Source: Burkholderia diffusa (lineage in GTDB: Bacteria; Pseudomonadota; Gammaproteobacteria; Burkholderiales; Burkholderiaceae). From it: a stretch of 64,000 nucleotides of DNA. Below the pieces are notes generated by a model, which saw only the letters and a program-made list of their open reading frames with translations, was not told where the DNA came from and made no database searches. Of the stretch, positions 24,054 to 40,318 are shown piece by piece (the first letter of the stretch is position 1; every line of letters starts with the position of its first letter). The translations under genes were made by a program, and so were the position numbers. The DNA is taken from NCBI RefSeq assembly GCF_902499115.1, contig NZ_CABVPN010000012.1, forward strand, positions 145,527 through 209,526, in the 5' to 3' direction.

Positions 24054-25238
24054 CTACGCCACCGCCGGCCGCTCATGCAGCCGCAACGCGGCCCACGCGA
24101 TCCCGGCGGAGAAGATCCCGACCACCCCGCCGAACGTGCCGATCCACGGCAGGCCGAAATCCCCGGCGATATGGTTGCCGAGCAGCGCGCCGGCACCGAT
24201 GCCGACGTTGTACAGCCCGGAAAAGATCGACACCGCGAGATCGGTCGCCTCGGGCGCGAGCTTCAGCACCCAGGCCTGCATCGCGAGCCCGAAGCAGACG
24301 ATCGCGCCGCCCCACACCAGCGTGTGAACCGACAGCGTCACGATGTTCAGCGCGCTCGGGAACAGGATCAGCAGACACGCCGACAGCGCGATGATCGACG
24401 CGAGCAGGAAATCGGCCGGCCGCTCCGGAAACACGCGGTTGAAACAGACCGCGGCCGGCATGCCGGCGACGCCGAACAGGATCAGCACATAGGTAATCCG
24501 GCTGCTGCTCGCGTGATTGACGCTCTGCACGAACGGCTCGATGTACGTGTACGACGTGAAATGCGCGGACACGACCAGCACGGTGATCGCGTACAGCGAT
24601 ACCAGCGCCGGCTTCCTGAGAAACATGCCGATGCTGGACAGCGATCCGGCGCCCTGGCTCGGCAGCGTCGGCAGCGTCGCGCGCAGCATCAGCAGCGCGA
24701 TGGCCGCCGCGCCGCCGATCACGAGGAACGTCACGCGCCAGCCGAGCGCCTCGCCGATCACGCGCCCGAGCGGAATGCCGGCGACCATCGCGATCGCCGT
24801 GCCCATCGCGAGCAGGCTCAACGCGCGGCTTTTCCGGTCGCTCGGCGCGAGCCGCACGGCCAGCGGGACGGAAATCGACCAGAACACCGCATGCGCGCAC
24901 GCGATGCCGAGCCGGCCGATCATCAGCACCGTGAAATTCCACGCGACGCCGGTGACGACATGGCTGCCGATGAACACCAGCAGCGCGCAGCTCAGCAGCT
25001 TGCGACGTTCAACATGGCGCGTGACGAACGTCAGCGGCAGCGACACGACCGCGACGGCCCACGCGTAGATCGTCAGCATCAGGCCGACGTCGGTCGGCTG
25101 CATCCGCAGGCTGTCGCCGATCGCGCTCAGCAGCGCGACGGGCACGAATTCGGTGGTGTTGAAGATGAAGGCAGTGAGTGCCAGGGCCAGGACGCCCCAC
25201 CACGACTGTTCGGAACTGACGGCGTCCGGAGTTGCCAT
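24054..25238 (-). CDS. sotB: MFS sugar efflux transporter, SotB-like
   Basis: 394 residues (E. coli SotB 396), twelve membrane segments. AFIFNTTEFVPVALLS, LMLTIYAWAVAVVSLPL, ERRKLLSCALLVFIGSHV, FAH-type helix ACAHAVFWSI and ALSLLAMGTAIAMVAGIPLGR match the SotB/YdeA family, which exports arabinose and IPTG-like sugars in E. coli. The real substrate here is unknown. The start at 25238 gives the family length; a longer frame upstream is a low-complexity leader. Monocistronic. Confidence 0.85.
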   Translation of the reverse strand: MATPDAVSSEQSWWGVLALALTAFIFNTTEFVPVALLSAIGDSLRMQPTDVGLMLTIYAWAVAVVSLPLTFVTRHVERRKLLSCALLVFIGSHVVTGVAWNFTVLMIGRLGIACAHAVFWSISVPLAVRLAPSDRKSRALSLLAMGTAIAMVAGIPLGRVIGEALGWRVTFLVIGGAAAIALLMLRATLPTLPSQGAGSLSSIGMFLRKPALVSLYAITVLVVSAHFTSYTYIEPFVQSVNHASSSRITYVLILFGVAGMPAAVCFNRVFPERPADFLLASIIALSACLLILFPSALNIVTLSVHTLVWGGAIVCFGLAMQAWVLKLAPEATDLAVSIFSGLYNVGIGAGALLGNHIAGDFGLPWIGTFGGVVGIFSAGIAWAALRLHERPAVA

Positions 25239-25431
25239 ACGGGAATTCGACGAGGGTTGGGGGCGCGGGCAGCCGGCCCGGCGCATCGGCGCGATTGTAC
25301 CAGCGGCAAACGACACGCCGCTGCCGGCCGCGGCGCCGGGACATGGCGATGACACGGCCGCGCGCCGATAATGCGTCGAAGGACTTTTCGCGGACGATTC
25401 GCCCGAACCTCATCGGGCCAGGAGATTCAAC

Positions 25432-26106
25432 ATGCGCATTGAAACGTCGTTTCTGTTCGATCTCGACGGCACGCTCGTCGACAGCGTCTACCAGCACGTG
25501 CTCGCGTGGAAGGAAGCGCTCGATGCCGAGGGCATCGAGCTGTCGGTGTGGCGCATCCACCGCAAGATCGGGATGAGCGGCGGCCTGTTCCTGAACCAGC
25601 TGCTGCGCGAGACGGCCGGCGACATCGACGCCGAGCGCGTCGAACGGCTCGCGCGGCTGCACGCGGCCGCGTACCAGCGGCTGCGCGCGCAGGTCCGGCC
25701 GCTGCCGGGCGCGCGCGAGCTGCTGGCCGCGCTGTCGAACGCGGGCATCCGCTGGGCGATCGCGACCAGCGGACGGATGGAAACGGCGGCCATCAACCTC
25801 GAGGCGCTGGGCGTCGATCCGGCGAAGAACGTGGTCGTCACGCGCGATCAGGTCAAGTATGCGAAGCCGGATCCCGATCTGTTCCTGACGGCCGCCGCGA
25901 AGCTGAACGTGCCGATCGAGCATACGGTGGTGGTTGGCGACAGCATCTGGGACATGCTCGCCGCGAGCCGCTGCCGCGCGCTGGGCGTCGGGTTGCTGTC
26001 CGGCGGTTACGGCAGCGACGAGCTGGAGCGCGCGGGCGCGCTACGCGTGTATGACGATCCGGCGGATCTGCTGTGGCACCTCGACGAGATCGCGGCGCGG
26101 CCGTGA
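25432..26106 (+). CDS. HAD-superfamily hydrolase (beta-PGM/phosphatase subclass)
   Basis: 224 residues. Motif I FLFDLDGTLVDSVYQH (nucleophile Asp and acid/base Asp), motif II AIATSGR, motif III Lys in KYAKPDPDLFL and motif IV VVVGDSIWDMLAA are complete. The helical cap after motif I puts it in subclass IA with phosphoglycolate phosphatase and beta-phosphoglucomutase-like enzymes. GGAG precedes the start. A sugar phosphate substrate would fit the nearby trehalose cluster, but this is only a guess. Confidence 0.85.
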   Translation: MRIETSFLFDLDGTLVDSVYQHVLAWKEALDAEGIELSVWRIHRKIGMSGGLFLNQLLRETAGDIDAERVERLARLHAAAYQRLRAQVRPLPGARELLAALSNAGIRWAIATSGRMETAAINLEALGVDPAKNVVVTRDQVKYAKPDPDLFLTAAAKLNVPIEHTVVVGDSIWDMLAASRCRALGVGLLSGGYGSDELERAGALRVYDDPADLLWHLDEIAARP

Positions 26107-26209
26107 TGCCTGAATCGTCCGCCTGACCCGCGGCGTCCGGCTCTCCGGCGTCACCTTCGTCGGTTTGTCGCGCCGCGTGCAAGCTTCCGGCCGCGCCGGT
26201 CGGGTCGGG

Positions 26210-26452
26210 TCAATCGTCATCGACGCGCTTGTCGACCAGATAACGCCCGCGCTCGACACCCGCGCGCAGCGCCTCGTCCTCGGTTTTCCACTCCGGGCCG
26301 GCCGGCTCCGGCACGCTGAGCTCGATGCGCGCGCCGTCGACATACACCTGCACTTCGTCATCCCACGCGCCGCGCGCGTTGCGCCGCGCCCAGACGCGAA
26401 TCTCGTGGCCGCGATACGGGTCGCGCACCTGTGCGTCCTGTTGATGCTGCAT
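26210..26452 (-). CDS. Conserved hypothetical small protein
   Basis: 80 residues beginning MQHQQDAQVRDPYRGHEIRV, acidic at the end (VDKRVDDD), no membrane segment. A purine-rich site (AGAGGGGGGCC) lies before the ATG. The frame pattern and site support a real gene, but I recognise no family. It is alone between the HAD gene and the DUF2591-like gene. Confidence 0.6.
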   Translation of the reverse strand: MQHQQDAQVRDPYRGHEIRVWARRNARGAWDDEVQVYVDGARIELSVPEPAGPEWKTEDEALRAGVERGRYLVDKRVDDD

Positions 26453-26619
26453 GTTGGCCCCCTCTGCTTATCTGCGATGGCGATGCAAAAATGCGCGCCG
26501 CATGATCGCCGCGCGCGCCGTCGGCCCCGTGAGCACACGCCGTGCCCGCTATCCGGCAGCCCGGCACGCAGCTTGCGCACGCGTTCCACCGCGCTGACAA
26601 ACCCTGACGGAGCTTGCCC

Positions 26620-27108
26620 ATGCGAACCGACGAACTCGCCGGAACGGCCCTCGACTATTGGTGCGCGCGCGCGTTGTGCGCGGACGACGAAGACACGCTG
26701 TGCTTCACGGCCGTCGAGCCGCAACTGATCGTGACCGCCGCGTGCGATGCATTGCGGCGCCTCGATGCACATTTCGCGCCGTCGGCGTCGTGGGCCGACG
26801 CGGGAGCGGTGCTCGATCGCGTCGGCGACCTGCGGATCGCGCGGCGCGGCGACGGCGTCGAATGCGACGCATGCTTCATCGACGGCCCGTCGACCTGCGC
26901 GGCGCGCGCGACCGACCCGCGCACCGCGCTGCTGCGCGCGTTCGTGCGGGCGCGCTTCGGCGACGACGTCGATACCCCGCCGGCGTTCGCGCACCGGATC
27001 GAGCGCGGCGCGCCGGTGCGTTACGACCCCGGAGCGCCGCTTCCCGAAGCGGACGACGATCCGGCCGCCGGCGACAGTTCGGACATCCGCTCGATTCCGC
27101 GCATATGA
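26620..27108 (+). CDS. DUF2591-like protein (phage-related family)
   Basis: 162 residues. MRTDELAGTALDYWCARAL is the start typical of DUF2591 proteins, small proteins common in prophages and Burkholderia genomes; the later part (HRIERGAPVRYDPGAPLPEA) is less typical. No other phage gene is near, so it is either domesticated or an isolated member. The start has no strong ribosome site. Function unknown. Confidence 0.6.
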   Translation: MRTDELAGTALDYWCARALCADDEDTLCFTAVEPQLIVTAACDALRRLDAHFAPSASWADAGAVLDRVGDLRIARRGDGVECDACFIDGPSTCAARATDPRTALLRAFVRARFGDDVDTPPAFAHRIERGAPVRYDPGAPLPEADDDPAAGDSSDIRSIPRI

Positions 27109-27289
27109 CGACGCCGGACGCGCCCCGCTCCGCGCACGATGCAACGACCGTACAGCGTTTATGTAAAAACGACAGAGGTTCAGTACGCGGCATCCCGTAC
27201 GCACGTTGCCGCGCGGGGCGCAGCGCCGCAGGCACGCGGGTTGCGGCGCACGGCCGTTACCGTTCGCCGCCGCCTGCCCACGCCATTCC

Positions 27290-30200
27290 ATGAACGTCAC
27301 GCCCCCCTTCGCCCCACATCTCTACTTCTGCGATGCCCGCCTCGTCGGTCCGCTCGACGCGTGGCCAGACACGTTCGCACACATCGCGGGCATGGGCTTC
27401 GATCACGTGCTGATCGGCGGCTTCTGGGCCGCCAGCGTCGCGGGTTTTCCGCGTCACGTCGCCGACTTCCATCGGCCGGCAGCGACGTTCGCGACGCGCG
27501 CCGGCGCGCTCGAGACGTTCTCGCGGCTCGCGCAGCTCGCGCACGGCCACGGGCTGCGCGTGATGCTCGAAGTCGTGCCCGATCGCATCGCGCGCGCCAA
27601 TCCGCTGCGCGTCGAGCATCCGGACTGGTACGTCGAGCGCTCGCACGACGACGCGCTGATCGATCCGCGCCGCGCCGCGCATGAACTCGACGTCGCGCAT
27701 GCACAGGTCGGCGAGGATTCGACACACGACGCACTCGCCGCGTGGTGGTGCGCGCATCTCGCTGCGTTCGCGGACGCCGGCGCGGCCGGCTTCCTGATCG
27801 ACGCGCCGCATCATCTGCCGGCCGCGTGGTGGCCCGGCTGGCGCGCGGCGCTGCGGCGCGCGCGCCCGGACGTCGCGGTGCTGGCCGGCGTACCCGGCCA
27901 TGCGCGCGACGCGCTTGCGCAATTCGAGGCGGCCGGCTTCGACGCGGTGTTCTCGTCGGTACGCTGGTGGGACCTGCGTTCGCCATGGTTCGCGGACGAA
28001 CACCGTCTGTTGCGGCGCATTGGCTCGCCGATCGCGTTTCCCGACGCCTATGACGGTCCGCGTCTCGCCGACGACTGGCGCGACGCGCCGGACGAGACGG
28101 TCGCCCGGGCGTATCACCGCGCGTTGTGGACCGCGGCGGCGGTCGGCACAGGCTGGCTCGTGCCGATGGGCTTCGAACGCGGCGTCACGCTGCCGCTGAT
28201 GGCACGCGATGCGGATGCCACGCGCTATCGCGCCGCGTTCGACGGCGCGCGCTTCGATCTGTCCGGCCCGATCGCCGACGCGAACGCGTGGCGCCGCGCG
28301 ACGCCGCTCGCGGCCCAGCGCGGCGAAATCGCGCAACTGAGTGCGCCCGGCGCAGCCGCGACCGCGCTGTTGCGCGGCACGGGCCCGTCGCTCGAGCACG
28401 ACGACACGGCACTGCTGATCGCGCTGAATCCCGATCTCGATACCGAAGCGCCGGTCGATCCCGCCACGATCCTGCCCGGCGTGCCGGGCTGCTTCACCCA
28501 TGTCGCGACGCCGGACGGCGCGCGCAAGCACGCGCCGGTCGCGCTGGAAGCGTTCACGCTCGAACCCGGCGGCTACGCGCTGCGCGAAGCCTGGCGCGCG
28601 CCACCGGCGATCCCGCGCGCCGACGCCGCGAGCGAGCGCACCGCGCTGTCCGCCGCGCTCGTGGCCGACCGGATCGCGATCGAACGCGTCGAGCCGGCCG
28701 TGGACGGCGGCCGCTTCGCGATCAAGCGCGTGATCGGCGAAACGCTGGTTGTACACGCATCTATTTTCTCGGACGGGCATGCGCATCTCGCGGCAGCGCT
28801 GCAATGGCGCGCGGACGACGAGGACGACTGGCGCGAAGTGCCGTTCGTCGCCGAGCCGAACGATCGCTGGCACGCGCGCATCTCGCTCGACCGGCTCGGC
28901 CGCCACGCGTTCCGCGTGATCGCATGGCGCGACGACTGGGCATCGCTCGTCACCGACATCGCGAAGAAGCGTGCGGCCGGTCAGGACGTGACGCTGGAGG
29001 TGCGCGAAGCGCAACTGCTGCTCGCGGCCGCGCTGAAGCAGGCCGACCCGGCCGATCCGCGCGCGATCGGGCAGATGGAACGGCTGAGCGCCGAATTCAA
29101 GGACGCGTCGCCCGACGAACGCCTCGCGCTGATCGGCGCGCCCGCGCTCGCCGATGACTTCGCGGCGCTGCGCTACCGGCCGTTCGTCACCCATGACGAA
29201 ACGGTTTATCCGGTCGACGTCGAGCGCCGCGCCGCGCGCTTCTCGAGCTGGTACGAAATGTTCCCGCGCTCGGCGAGCAACGATGCGCACCGGCACGGCA
29301 CGTTCGACGACGTGATCGCGCAGTTGCCGCGCATCCGTGACATGGGTTTCGACGTGCTGTATTTCCCGCCGATCCACCCGATCGGCACGACCGCGCGCAA
29401 GGGCCGCAACAACACGCTGAAGGCCGGCCCGGACGACGTCGGCAGCCCGTACGCGATCGGCTCGCACGACGGCGGCCACACGGCCGTGCATCCGCAGCTC
29501 GGCACGCTCGCGTCGTTCCGGACGCTGGTCGAGGCGGCGCGCGCGCAAGGGCTCGAGATCGCGCTGGACTTCGCGATCCAGTGCTCGCCCGACCATCCGT
29601 GGCTCGCCGCGCACCCGGGCTGGTTCGCATGGCGGCCCGACGGCTCGCTGCGCTTCGCGGAAAATCCGCCGAAGCGCTATCAGGACATCGTGAATCCCGA
29701 CTTCTACGCGCCGGACGCGCTACCCGACTTGTGGGTCGCGTTGCGCGACGCGGTGCTGTTCTGGGTCGACGCGGGCGTGCGGATTTTCCGCGTCGACAAT
29801 CCGCACACGAAGCCGCTTCCGTTCTGGGCGTGGATGATCGCCGACGTGCGCGGCAAGCATCCGGACGTCGTGTTCCTGTCGGAGGCGTTCACGCGGCCGG
29901 GCATGATGTACCGGCTCGCGAAGGTCGGCTTCTCGCAGTCGTACACGTATTTCACGTGGCGCGAGACGAAGCGCGAGTTCATCGATTACCTGACCGAGCT
30001 GACGGCCGGTCCGCCGCGCGAGTTTTTCCGGCCGAACTTCTTCGTGAACACGCCCGACATCAATCCGCGCCACCTGCAGAACGCGCCGCGCTCGCAGTTC
30101 GTGATCCGCGCGGCGCTCGCGGCGACGCTCGCCGGCTCGTGGGGCCTGTATTCGGGCTTCGAGATCGGCGAATCGGCGCCGCTGCCCGACAGCGAGGAAT

Positions 30201-30678
30201 ACGCGGATGCGGAGAAATACGAGCTGCGCGCGCGCGACTGGAACAAGGCCGCGCACATCGGCGCCGAAGTCGCGCGGCTGAACCGCGCGCGGCGCGAGCA
30301 TCCGGCGCTGCAAACTCACCTTGGCCTCACGTTCGCCGACGCGGACAACGACCAGGTCCTCGTGTTCGTGAAGGCGACGCCCGCGCACGACAGCGTCGTC
30401 GCGGTCGCGATCAGCCTCGACCCGTGGCACCCGCAGGCCGCGAACTTCACGCTCGACGCGTCGCTGTGGCGCGGCTTCGGGCTCGTCGACGGCGAGCCGC
30501 TCGACGCGTTCGAACAGGACGCCGCGCATGCCGAAACGTGGCGCGGGCATCGCCAGTACGTGTCGCTCGACCCGCACGTCCGGCCGTATGCGATCTGGCG
30601 GCTCGCGCCGTCTCCCGGCGCCGCGCGAGCGGCGGCGCCCGAGCCGGGCGACGCCCGACACCCTTCCGGAGCACACGC

Positions 30679-30682
<4 letters not shown>
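27290..30682 (+). CDS. glgE: GlgE maltosyltransferase with an N-terminal GH13-like extension
   Basis: 1130 residues, against about 700 in actinobacterial GlgE. From about residue 460 to the end it is a standard GlgE: N-domain (IAIERVEPAVDGGRFAIKR), then a GH13 barrel with SSWYEMFPRS, VLYFPPIHPIG, VRIFRVDNPHTKP (nucleophile Asp836) and FLSEAFTRP (acid/base Glu865). It transfers maltose from maltose-1-phosphate to alpha-1,4-glucan. Residues 1-450 form an extra barrel-like domain with Asp171 (FLIDAPHHL) but Gly200 where the acid/base Glu is expected. First gene of the operon; the stop overlaps treS by ATGA. The 181-base upstream gap holds the promoter, which I cannot place. Confidence 0.92.
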
Positions 30683-36290
<5,608 letters not shown>

Positions 36291-36322
36291 CACCCGGCGA
36301 CCTCGACACGGAGACCCGCCCC

Positions 36323-38437
36323 ATGCCGACCGCCCTGCCATCCCGACTCGATCCCGGCCGCGCCTATCCGCTCGGTGCGACCTGGGACGGTCTCGGCACC
36401 AACTTCGCGGTGTTTTCCGCGCACGCGCAGCGCATCCAGCTGTGCGTGTTCGACCCGACCGGCCGCAAGGAACTCGCACGGCTCGACCTGCCCGAGTGCA
36501 CCGACGAGGTGTGGCACGGGTACCTGCCGAACGCGCATCCGGGCACCGTGTACGGCTTTCGCGCGGATGGCCCGTACCAGCCGCAGCATGGCCACCGCTT
36601 CAATTCGACCAAGCTGCTGCTCGACCCGTACGCGCGCAAGCTGGTCGGTCATTTCCGCTGGTCCGACGCGCTGTTCGGCTATCGCGTGCATTCGAACCGC
36701 GCGGACCTGTCGATGGACCGCCGCGATTCGGCGCCCGCGATGCCGAAGGCCGTGGTCGTCGACGAGGCGTTCGACTGGCGCACCGACCAGCGCCCGAACG
36801 TGCCGTGGCGCAGCACCGTGATCTACGAGGCCCACGTGCGCGGCGCGTCGATGCGCCGCGCCGGGCTGCGCGCGCCCGAACGCGGCACCTTCGCGTCGCT
36901 CGCGCATCCGGCATTCGTCGATCACCTGCTGTCGATCGGCGTGACGACCGTCGAGCTGCTGCCCGTGCACGCGTTCCTGCAGCAGCGCGCGCTCGTGAAT
37001 CGCGGACTGCGCAACTACTGGGGCTACGACACGGCCGCGTTCTTCGCGCCGGAGCCGTCGTATCTGTCGACGCGGCGGCTCGACGAAATGCGTATCGCGA
37101 TCCGGCAGCTGCACGCGGCCGGCATCGAGGTTGTGCTCGACGTCGTCTACAACCATACGTGCGAAGGCAACGAACTCGGCCCGACGCTGTCGTGGCGCGG
37201 CCTCGACAATGCCAGCTACTACCGGCTGCGGCCCGGCGACCCGCGTTACCACGTCGACGAGACCGGTTGCGGCAATACCTTGAACATGTCGCATCCGCGC
37301 GTCGTGCAGATGGTGATGGACTCGCTGCGCTACTGGGCCACCGCGTTCAATATCGACGGCTTCCGTTTCGATCTCGGCGTGACGCTCGGCCGCGAGGATC
37401 ACGGCTTCGAGCCTGGCGCGGGGTTTTTCGACGCGTTGCGGCAGGACCCGGTGCTCGCGCAGCGCAAGCTGATCACCGAGCCGTGGGACCTCGGGCCCGG
37501 CGGCTATCAGCTCGGCCGCCACCCGCCCGGTTTCGCCGAATGGAACGACCGCTTTCGCGACACCGTGCGGCGCTTCTGGCGCGGCGACGCAGGGCAACGC
37601 CCCGAACTCGCCGCACGCCTCGCGGGCTCGGCCGACCTGTTCAATCATCAACGGCGCCATACGTGGGCGTCGGTGAACTTCGTCACCGCGCACGACGGCT
37701 TCACGCTCGTCGATCTGGTTTCGTATGCGCACAAGCACAACGAGGAAAACGGCGAGGACAGCCGCGACGGTCGCGACGACAACTGCAGCGCGAACTGGGG
37801 CGTCGAAGGCGCGACCGACGACGCGTCGATCTGCGACCTGCGCGCGCGCGTCGCGCGCTCGATGCTCGCGACGCTGTTCACCGCGCTCGGCACGCCGATG
37901 ATCGTGGCCGGCGACGAATTCGGTCGCACGCAGCACGGCAACAACAACGCGTATTGCCAGGATAACGAACTGTCGTGGCTCGACTGGGACCTTGCACGCA
38001 GCGACGAAGGCGTGCAGATGACGCGTTTCGTGTCGCGGCTCGCCGCGCTGCGGCGCATGTACCCGGTGATGTCCGCGCCGCGCTATCCGTCAGGCGACCG
38101 CGACGGCGCGCCCGGCATGCACGAGATCGACTGGTTCGACGAGCGCGGCGGCGCGCTGAGCGTGCCCGCGTGGGAGGACGGCGAGCGTCGCGCGCTAACG
38201 ATGCGACGCGTCGGCACGGGCCGCACCGGACGCACCGAGGCGTTGCTCGTGATGCTGAACGCGTCGACGCACCCCATCACGTTCAGGCTCCCCGCGCCGG
38301 TGCTCGACTACCGCGTGCTGCTCGACACCGCGACGCCCGACGCCGGGCCGCGTTCGTGGCCGGAGGCCGGCCTCGACGTCGCCGCGCACGCCGCCGTGAT
38401 CGCCGTCGCGGCCGTGCCGCCCTCCCCGCCCGCGTAA
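36323..38437 (+). CDS. glgX: Glycogen debranching enzyme GlgX
   Basis: 704 residues, isoamylase-type GH13. GATWDGLGTNFAVFSAHAQR (N-module), YEAHVRGASM, VVYNHTCEGNELGPTLSWRG, GFRFDLGVTLGRE (nucleophile Asp350), LITEPWDLG (Glu386), FVTAHDGFTLVDLVSY. It removes alpha-1,6 side chains; with TreY and TreZ (as TreX in archaea) it feeds trehalose formation. It starts 32 bases after glgB, with GGAGA upstream, and is followed by treZ after 9 bases. Confidence 0.94.
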   Translation: MPTALPSRLDPGRAYPLGATWDGLGTNFAVFSAHAQRIQLCVFDPTGRKELARLDLPECTDEVWHGYLPNAHPGTVYGFRADGPYQPQHGHRFNSTKLLLDPYARKLVGHFRWSDALFGYRVHSNRADLSMDRRDSAPAMPKAVVVDEAFDWRTDQRPNVPWRSTVIYEAHVRGASMRRAGLRAPERGTFASLAHPAFVDHLLSIGVTTVELLPVHAFLQQRALVNRGLRNYWGYDTAAFFAPEPSYLSTRRLDEMRIAIRQLHAAGIEVVLDVVYNHTCEGNELGPTLSWRGLDNASYYRLRPGDPRYHVDETGCGNTLNMSHPRVVQMVMDSLRYWATAFNIDGFRFDLGVTLGREDHGFEPGAGFFDALRQDPVLAQRKLITEPWDLGPGGYQLGRHPPGFAEWNDRFRDTVRRFWRGDAGQRPELAARLAGSADLFNHQRRHTWASVNFVTAHDGFTLVDLVSYAHKHNEENGEDSRDGRDDNCSANWGVEGATDDASICDLRARVARSMLATLFTALGTPMIVAGDEFGRTQHGNNNAYCQDNELSWLDWDLARSDEGVQMTRFVSRLAALRRMYPVMSAPRYPSGDRDGAPGMHEIDWFDERGGALSVPAWEDGERRALTMRRVGTGRTGRTEALLVMLNASTHPITFRLPAPVLDYRVLLDTATPDAGPRSWPEAGLDVAAHAAVIAVAAVPPSPPA

Positions 38438-38446
38438 GGAGCCGCC

Positions 38447-40318
38447 ATGACGTCACGTACCACCCACCCGCCCGTCTCACACGCGTTCGCCTCGTCGTTC
38501 GGCGCGGCCTGCATCGACGCAGCGCACACGCGGTTCCGCCTGTGGGCACCCGCGAGCCGCACGGCCACCGTCGAACTGCACGGCGAGCAGCGCATCCCGA
38601 TGCCGGCCGCGGGCGACGGCTGGTTCGAGGTCGTCGCGCCGTATGGCCCCGGCACGTTGTACCGCTACCTGCTCGACGACGGTCTCGCCGTGCCCGATCC
38701 CGCGTCGCGCTTCCAGCCCGATGGCGTGCATGGCCCGAGCCAGGTCGTCGATCCGGCCGCGTACCGCTGGCTCAACGATGCGTGGCGCGGCCGGCCGTGG
38801 CACGAGACGGTGCTGTATGAACTGCACGTCGGCGCGTGCGGCGGCTATGCGAACGTCGAGCGGCGCCTGCGGGATATCGCCGCGCTCGGCGTGACCGCGA
38901 TCGAACTGATGCCCGTCAACGCGTTCCCTGGCGCGCGCAATTGGGGGTACGACGGCGTGCTGCCGTTCGCGCCCGACGCGTCGTACGGACGCCCGGAGGA
39001 ATTGAAGGCACTCGTCGACACCGCCCACGGGCTCGGGTTGCAGGTGTTGCTCGACGTCGTGTACAACCACTTCGGCCCCGAAGGCAACCTGCTGCCGCGC
39101 TATGCACCAGCATTTTTCCGTGCGGACCGGCAGACCGCATGGGGGCCCGCGATCGACTTCTCGCGGGCGCAGACGAGCGCGTTCTTCATCGACAACGCGC
39201 TGTACTGGCTCGACGAATTCCGTTTCGACGGCCTGCGCATCGACGCCGCGCACGCGATCGACGACGACGCGTGGCTGCGCGCGCTCGCGCGCCGCGTGCG
39301 CGCGTACGCGGGCGACGCGCGTCACGTGCATCTGGTGCTCGAGAACGAACGCAATGCGGCGAGTCTGCTCGGGCCCGGCGGCTTCGACGCGCAGTGGAAC
39401 GACGACTTCCACAACAGCGCGCACGTGCTGCTGACCGGCGAGCGGGAAGGCTACTACCGCGCGTACGCCGATGCGCCGCTGCGCCATCTCGCGCGCACGC
39501 TCGGCGAAGGGTTCGCGTACCAGGGCGAGCCGTCGCCGCTGCACGGCGGCGCACCGCGCGGCGAGCCGAGCGCGCACCTGCCGCCGACCGCGTTCGTGAC
39601 GTTCCTGCAGAACCACGACCAGATCGGCAACCGCGCGTTCGGCGAACGCCTGCGCGCGCTCGCGAACGACGACGCCGTGCGCGCGGCCACCGCCCTGATG
39701 CTGCTCGCGCCGCAGATTCCGCTGCTGTTCATGGGCGAGGAAGACGGCAGCACGCAGCCGTTCCAGTTCTTCACCGACTATCGCGGCGAACTCGCCGACG
39801 CCGTGCGCGAAGGCCGGCGCCGCGAGTTCGCCGCGTTTCCCGCGTTCGCCGATCCCGCGCATCGCGACGCGATTCCCGATCCGAACGACGTCGGCACCTT
39901 CTTGCGCTCGTCGCCCGGCCATGCGGGTGAGGACGCTTGGCCCGACGCCGACGCGTGGCGGCGCTTCTATCGCAGCGCGCTGACCGTGCGCGCGGCGCTC
40001 GTGACGCCGTACCTGCCGGGCGCCCGCGCGCTCGGCGTCGAGCTGCTGGCCCGCAACGGCGACGGCGCCGAGGTGGCGCTCGTCGCACGCTGGCGGCTCG
40101 GCGACGGCAGCACGCTGACGATCGCGTTCAATCCCGGCTCGCACGACGCGGTGCTGTCGGCGCTGCCGGTCGGCAAGATCGTGTTCGAAACGCCGCCGCG
40201 CGCGCGCGACCGTCTGGCCGACGAGCGGCTGCCTGCGCGCACCTGCATCGCGTGGCGCGACGGCGCGGTCAACCACGATGCGCTGAGCCACCGCTCGAAC
40301 GCGCATACGCGGCCATGA
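38447..40318 (+). CDS. treZ: Malto-oligosyltrehalose trehalohydrolase
   Basis: 623 residues. RFRLWAPASRTATVELHG (N-module), LYELHVGACGGYANVERRL, LMPVNAFPGARNWGYDGVLP, GLRIDAAHAIDDD (nucleophile Asp266), LVLENERNAASLL (Glu299) and FLQNHDQIGNRAFGERL are TreZ motifs. It releases trehalose from maltooligosyl-trehalose made by TreY. TAAGGAG ends the intergenic space before the ATG. The stop overlaps malQ (ATGA, 40315-40318). Confidence 0.94.
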   Translation: MTSRTTHPPVSHAFASSFGAACIDAAHTRFRLWAPASRTATVELHGEQRIPMPAAGDGWFEVVAPYGPGTLYRYLLDDGLAVPDPASRFQPDGVHGPSQVVDPAAYRWLNDAWRGRPWHETVLYELHVGACGGYANVERRLRDIAALGVTAIELMPVNAFPGARNWGYDGVLPFAPDASYGRPEELKALVDTAHGLGLQVLLDVVYNHFGPEGNLLPRYAPAFFRADRQTAWGPAIDFSRAQTSAFFIDNALYWLDEFRFDGLRIDAAHAIDDDAWLRALARRVRAYAGDARHVHLVLENERNAASLLGPGGFDAQWNDDFHNSAHVLLTGEREGYYRAYADAPLRHLARTLGEGFAYQGEPSPLHGGAPRGEPSAHLPPTAFVTFLQNHDQIGNRAFGERLRALANDDAVRAATALMLLAPQIPLLFMGEEDGSTQPFQFFTDYRGELADAVREGRRREFAAFPAFADPAHRDAIPDPNDVGTFLRSSPGHAGEDAWPDADAWRRFYRSALTVRAALVTPYLPGARALGVELLARNGDGAEVALVARWRLGDGSTLTIAFNPGSHDAVLSALPVGKIVFETPPRARDRLADERLPARTCIAWRDGAVNHDALSHRSNAHTRP